From the NCBI GenBank assembly GCA_003171295.1, contig PMYF01000703.1, positions 1 through 6,866 of the forward strand: a stretch of DNA of 6,866 nt. The letters run 5' to 3'. Below, piece after piece: positions 5,580 through 6,866 of this stretch. The position numbers and the translations under genes are program-made. The DNA is from Acidobacteriota bacterium (GTDB lineage Bacteria; Acidobacteriota; Terriglobia; UBA7540). Every line of letters begins with the position of its first letter. The stretch's first letter is position 1. The notes under the pieces were generated by a model that searched no databases, had not been told where the DNA came from, and saw only the letters and a program-made list of their open reading frames with translations.

Positions 5580-5608
5580 ATTTTACAAGGCTCCCGCCGC
5601 AAAGTAAA
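5580..5608 (-). promoter_or_regulatory. Sigma-70-like promoter for the STAS gene
   Basis: The minus strand reads TTTACT (5608-5603, 4/6), a 17-bp spacer, then TAAAAT (5585-5580, 5/6). Transcription from about 5573 would give a leader of about 185 nt before the ATG at 5388. I saw no better promoter nearer the gene. Confidence 0.5.
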
Positions 5609-5619
5609 TCGCACGATTT
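5606..5619. repeat. Palindrome overlapping the STAS -35 element
   Basis: AAATCG (5606-5611) and CGATTT (5614-5619) are perfect complements around CA. The palindrome overlaps the -35 hexamer at 5603-5608 by three bases, an operator-like position. Further Ts to 5623 make it resemble a weak terminator for rightward transcripts, but no rightward gene ends here. Confidence 0.4.
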
Positions 5620-5751
5620 TTTTGGGGACGGGTATCATTTGCGAGACACGGGCGGCCTGGGGGCCGGAGGGCTTCCGAGCGTCCTCGCTCCTGGCTACGT
5701 TTTCCTTCTGGAGCAACGGCAGGATCGGCTTGTCCTTCACCGAACAAATCC

Positions 5752-6866
5752 TCAAGCGTAGTGCTCCTTGATGAAGGCGCGCATTCCCTGATAAGCGCGC
5801 TCGAGCGTGGCCTCATCCGGGAGGAACACGACGCGGATGTGCTTGGTTCCCGGGGCCTGGCCGAAACCGCCGCCATGCACCGCGAGCACCTGCTTTTCCA
5901 TCAGCAACTCTTTTACAAACTGATCATCGCTGACCGGAACCTCGATTTTGGGGAACGCGTAAAACGCCCCGTGAGGTGCGACGCAACTCATGTGGGGGAT
6001 GGCACGGCACCAGTTTACGGTGAGGTCACGCCGTGCCCGCAACTTGGCGCGAAACTCGGCCAAGTGATCCTGTGGACCCTCCAGTGCCGGGCGCACAGCG
6101 TATTGTTGGGGATGGTTCGAGCACAGGCGGGCCCGCAGCAACTGATGAATCCCCTCCAGATAAGGCTTCACGGCCGCCGCGTCGCCACTCACCACGCCCC
6201 AACCCACGCGCCAGCCGGGAACCAGGTAGGATTTGGAGAGTCCATTAAGGGTCACCACCGGAACATCGGGCGCCAAGGCGGCGAGCGACGTGTGCGGGGC
6301 GCCCTCCAGAATAAGCTTGTCGTAGATTTCGTCCGCGATGATCACCAGGTGGTTTTGGCGCGCCAGCTCGGCGATCCGTTCCAGCGTCTGCCGCGAATAA
6401 ACCGCGCCCGTGGGATTGTTGGGATTACTCACCAGGATGGCACGCGTGCCGGCGGAAATTCTGCGCTCGAGCTCATCCAGGTCGGGCTCCCAACGGTTTT
6501 CCTCGTCGAGGCGGTACCGGTTGGGCTGCGCACCGAGCTTGGCCAGCACGGCCGGGTACAGGGGGTAGTCGGGGCAGGGCGTCAGAATGTTTTCACCGGG
6601 ATTTACGAGCGCCGTCAGGCAAAGGTCGATGGCTTCGCTCACTCCTGCCGTCAGAAAAACGCTCTGGAGGTTGCGAATCCCTTTGCGCTCAGCTTCGGCA
6701 CGGATGGCCTCGACCGCTTCGGGGACGCCCAGCGAGGGCGCGTAGCCATTCCTGCCGTCGCACATGGCTTTGTGGACGGCTTCGATCAAATGGGGAGGGG
6801 TACGGAAGTCGAAATTCAGCGGATCACCAATATGCAGCGGGAGGATGGTCTTGCCTTCCCGCGCCA
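5752..6866 (-). CDS. alaA: AlaA-type alanine aminotransferase (PLP, class I/II), 5' end outside window
   Basis: 371 codons including stop are visible. The frame stays open to the right edge and upstream codons encode GKTILPLHIGDPLNFDFRTPPHL, the usual early part of this family. About 30-40 N-terminal residues are therefore missing, and the TTG at 6789 is not the start. The enzyme would transfer amino groups between alanine/pyruvate and glutamate/2-oxoglutarate using pyridoxal phosphate. Landmarks are SNPNNPTGAVYS (PLP-ring contact), ADEIYD (Asp and Tyr contacts), NGLSKSYLVPGWRVGW with the Schiff-base lysine encoded at 6232-6234, and HIRVVF with the carboxylate-binding arginine. The stretch EGIHQLLRARLCSNHPQQYAV parallels E. 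coli AlaA closely (EGLEMLASMRLCANVPAQHA). Another class I aminotransferase specificity is possible. It is the most upstream of three leftward genes, but 363 bp separate it from STAS, so cotranscription is unlikely. Confidence 0.93.
   Translation of the reverse strand, partial: AREGKTILPLHIGDPLNFDFRTPPHLIEAVHKAMCDGRNGYAPSLGVPEAVEAIRAEAERKGIRNLQSVFLTAGVSEAIDLCLTALVNPGENILTPCPDYPLYPAVLAKLGAQPNRYRLDEENRWEPDLDELERRISAGTRAILVSNPNNPTGAVYSRQTLERIAELARQNHLVIIADEIYDKLILEGAPHTSLAALAPDVPVVTLNGLSKSYLVPGWRVGWGVVSGDAAAVKPYLEGIHQLLRARLCSNHPQQYAVRPALEGPQDHLAEFRAKLRARRDLTVNWCRAIPHMSCVAPHGAFYAFPKIEVPVSDDQFVKELLMEKQVLAVHGGGFGQAPGTKHIRVVFLPDEATLERAYQGMRAFIKEHYA

Larger units (their letters stand above)
5389..5751. 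other. 363-bp non-coding stretch between aminotransferase and STAS genes
   Basis: No convincing gene lies here; the short open frames have no ribosome site or recognisable protein. It holds the STAS leader and promoter, and a palindrome at the -35. Nearer the aminotransferase stop are two small hairpins: CGGCC/GGCCG (5653-5657 and 5662-5666) and GAGCG/CGCTC (5677-5681 and 5686-5690). Neither is followed by a T-run in the leftward direction, so no intrinsic terminator is seen for the aminotransferase gene. Confidence 0.6.

Noticed and set aside
5606..5623. Rightward intrinsic terminator (AAATCG/CGATTT followed by Ts)
   Set aside because: The stem is short and AT-rich with a two-base loop, and no rightward gene ends here. 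It is better read as a palindrome at the STAS promoter.
5564..5755. Short minus-strand frame (63 codons) just after the aminotransferase gene
   Set aside because: It overlaps the aminotransferase stop by four bases, but the protein has no recognisable features and the region contains the STAS promoter.
5583..5876. Minus-strand frame of 97 codons overlapping the aminotransferase C-terminus
   Set aside because: It is an alternative frame inside conserved coding sequence, with Ser/Arg/Pro-rich composition and no ribosome site.

Overview
This is a GC-rich bacterial chromosomal window holding six protein genes, one of them cut by the right edge. There are no RNA genes, insertion sequences, phage genes, CRISPR arrays or plasmid functions that I can see. 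The gene mix is an exported TPR plus TlpA-type thioredoxin protein, an Rv2258c-type methyltransferase, a RhaT-family permease and a lone STAS protein, with strong AAAGGAGG ribosome sites. This would suit an acidobacterium or a similar soil heterotroph. That placement is inference from protein style and was not tested by alignment.

Layout. Bases 65-1417 (minus) encode a secreted TPR/thioredoxin-fold protein. Its GTG start is chosen because the longer TTG start lies inside a good promoter. A 171-bp divergent region carries back-to-back promoters for this gene and for the plus-strand HAD-superfamily hydrolase gene (1589-2302). After a 257-bp gap comes a SAM-dependent methyltransferase gene (2560-3618, plus). 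It converges on a RhaT-family sugar permease gene (3750-4772, minus) across a 131-bp GC-rich gap rich in inverted repeats. Upstream of the permease, a 265-bp gap holds a good minus-strand promoter and two interleaved perfect inverted repeats. Next is an anti-sigma-factor-antagonist (STAS) gene (5038-5388, minus), preceded by a 363-bp non-coding stretch with its likely promoter and a long leader. The window ends inside an AlaA-type alanine aminotransferase gene (5752-6866, minus), whose N-terminus lies beyond the edge.

How the genes work together. No pathway or obvious operon links them. Gaps are 131-363 bp, strands alternate, and most genes have their own promoter-like sequence and ribosome site. 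The functions are housekeeping or stand-alone: envelope thiol redox chemistry, a small-molecule phosphohydrolase or dehalogenase-like enzyme, a methyltransferase of unknown substrate, sugar uptake, a sigma-regulatory switch, and pyruvate/alanine nitrogen exchange. I found no convincing new multi-gene system. The best leads are non-coding: the interleaved inverted repeats between the STAS and permease genes, the STAS leader and promoter palindrome, and the divergent promoter pair that moves a start codon.
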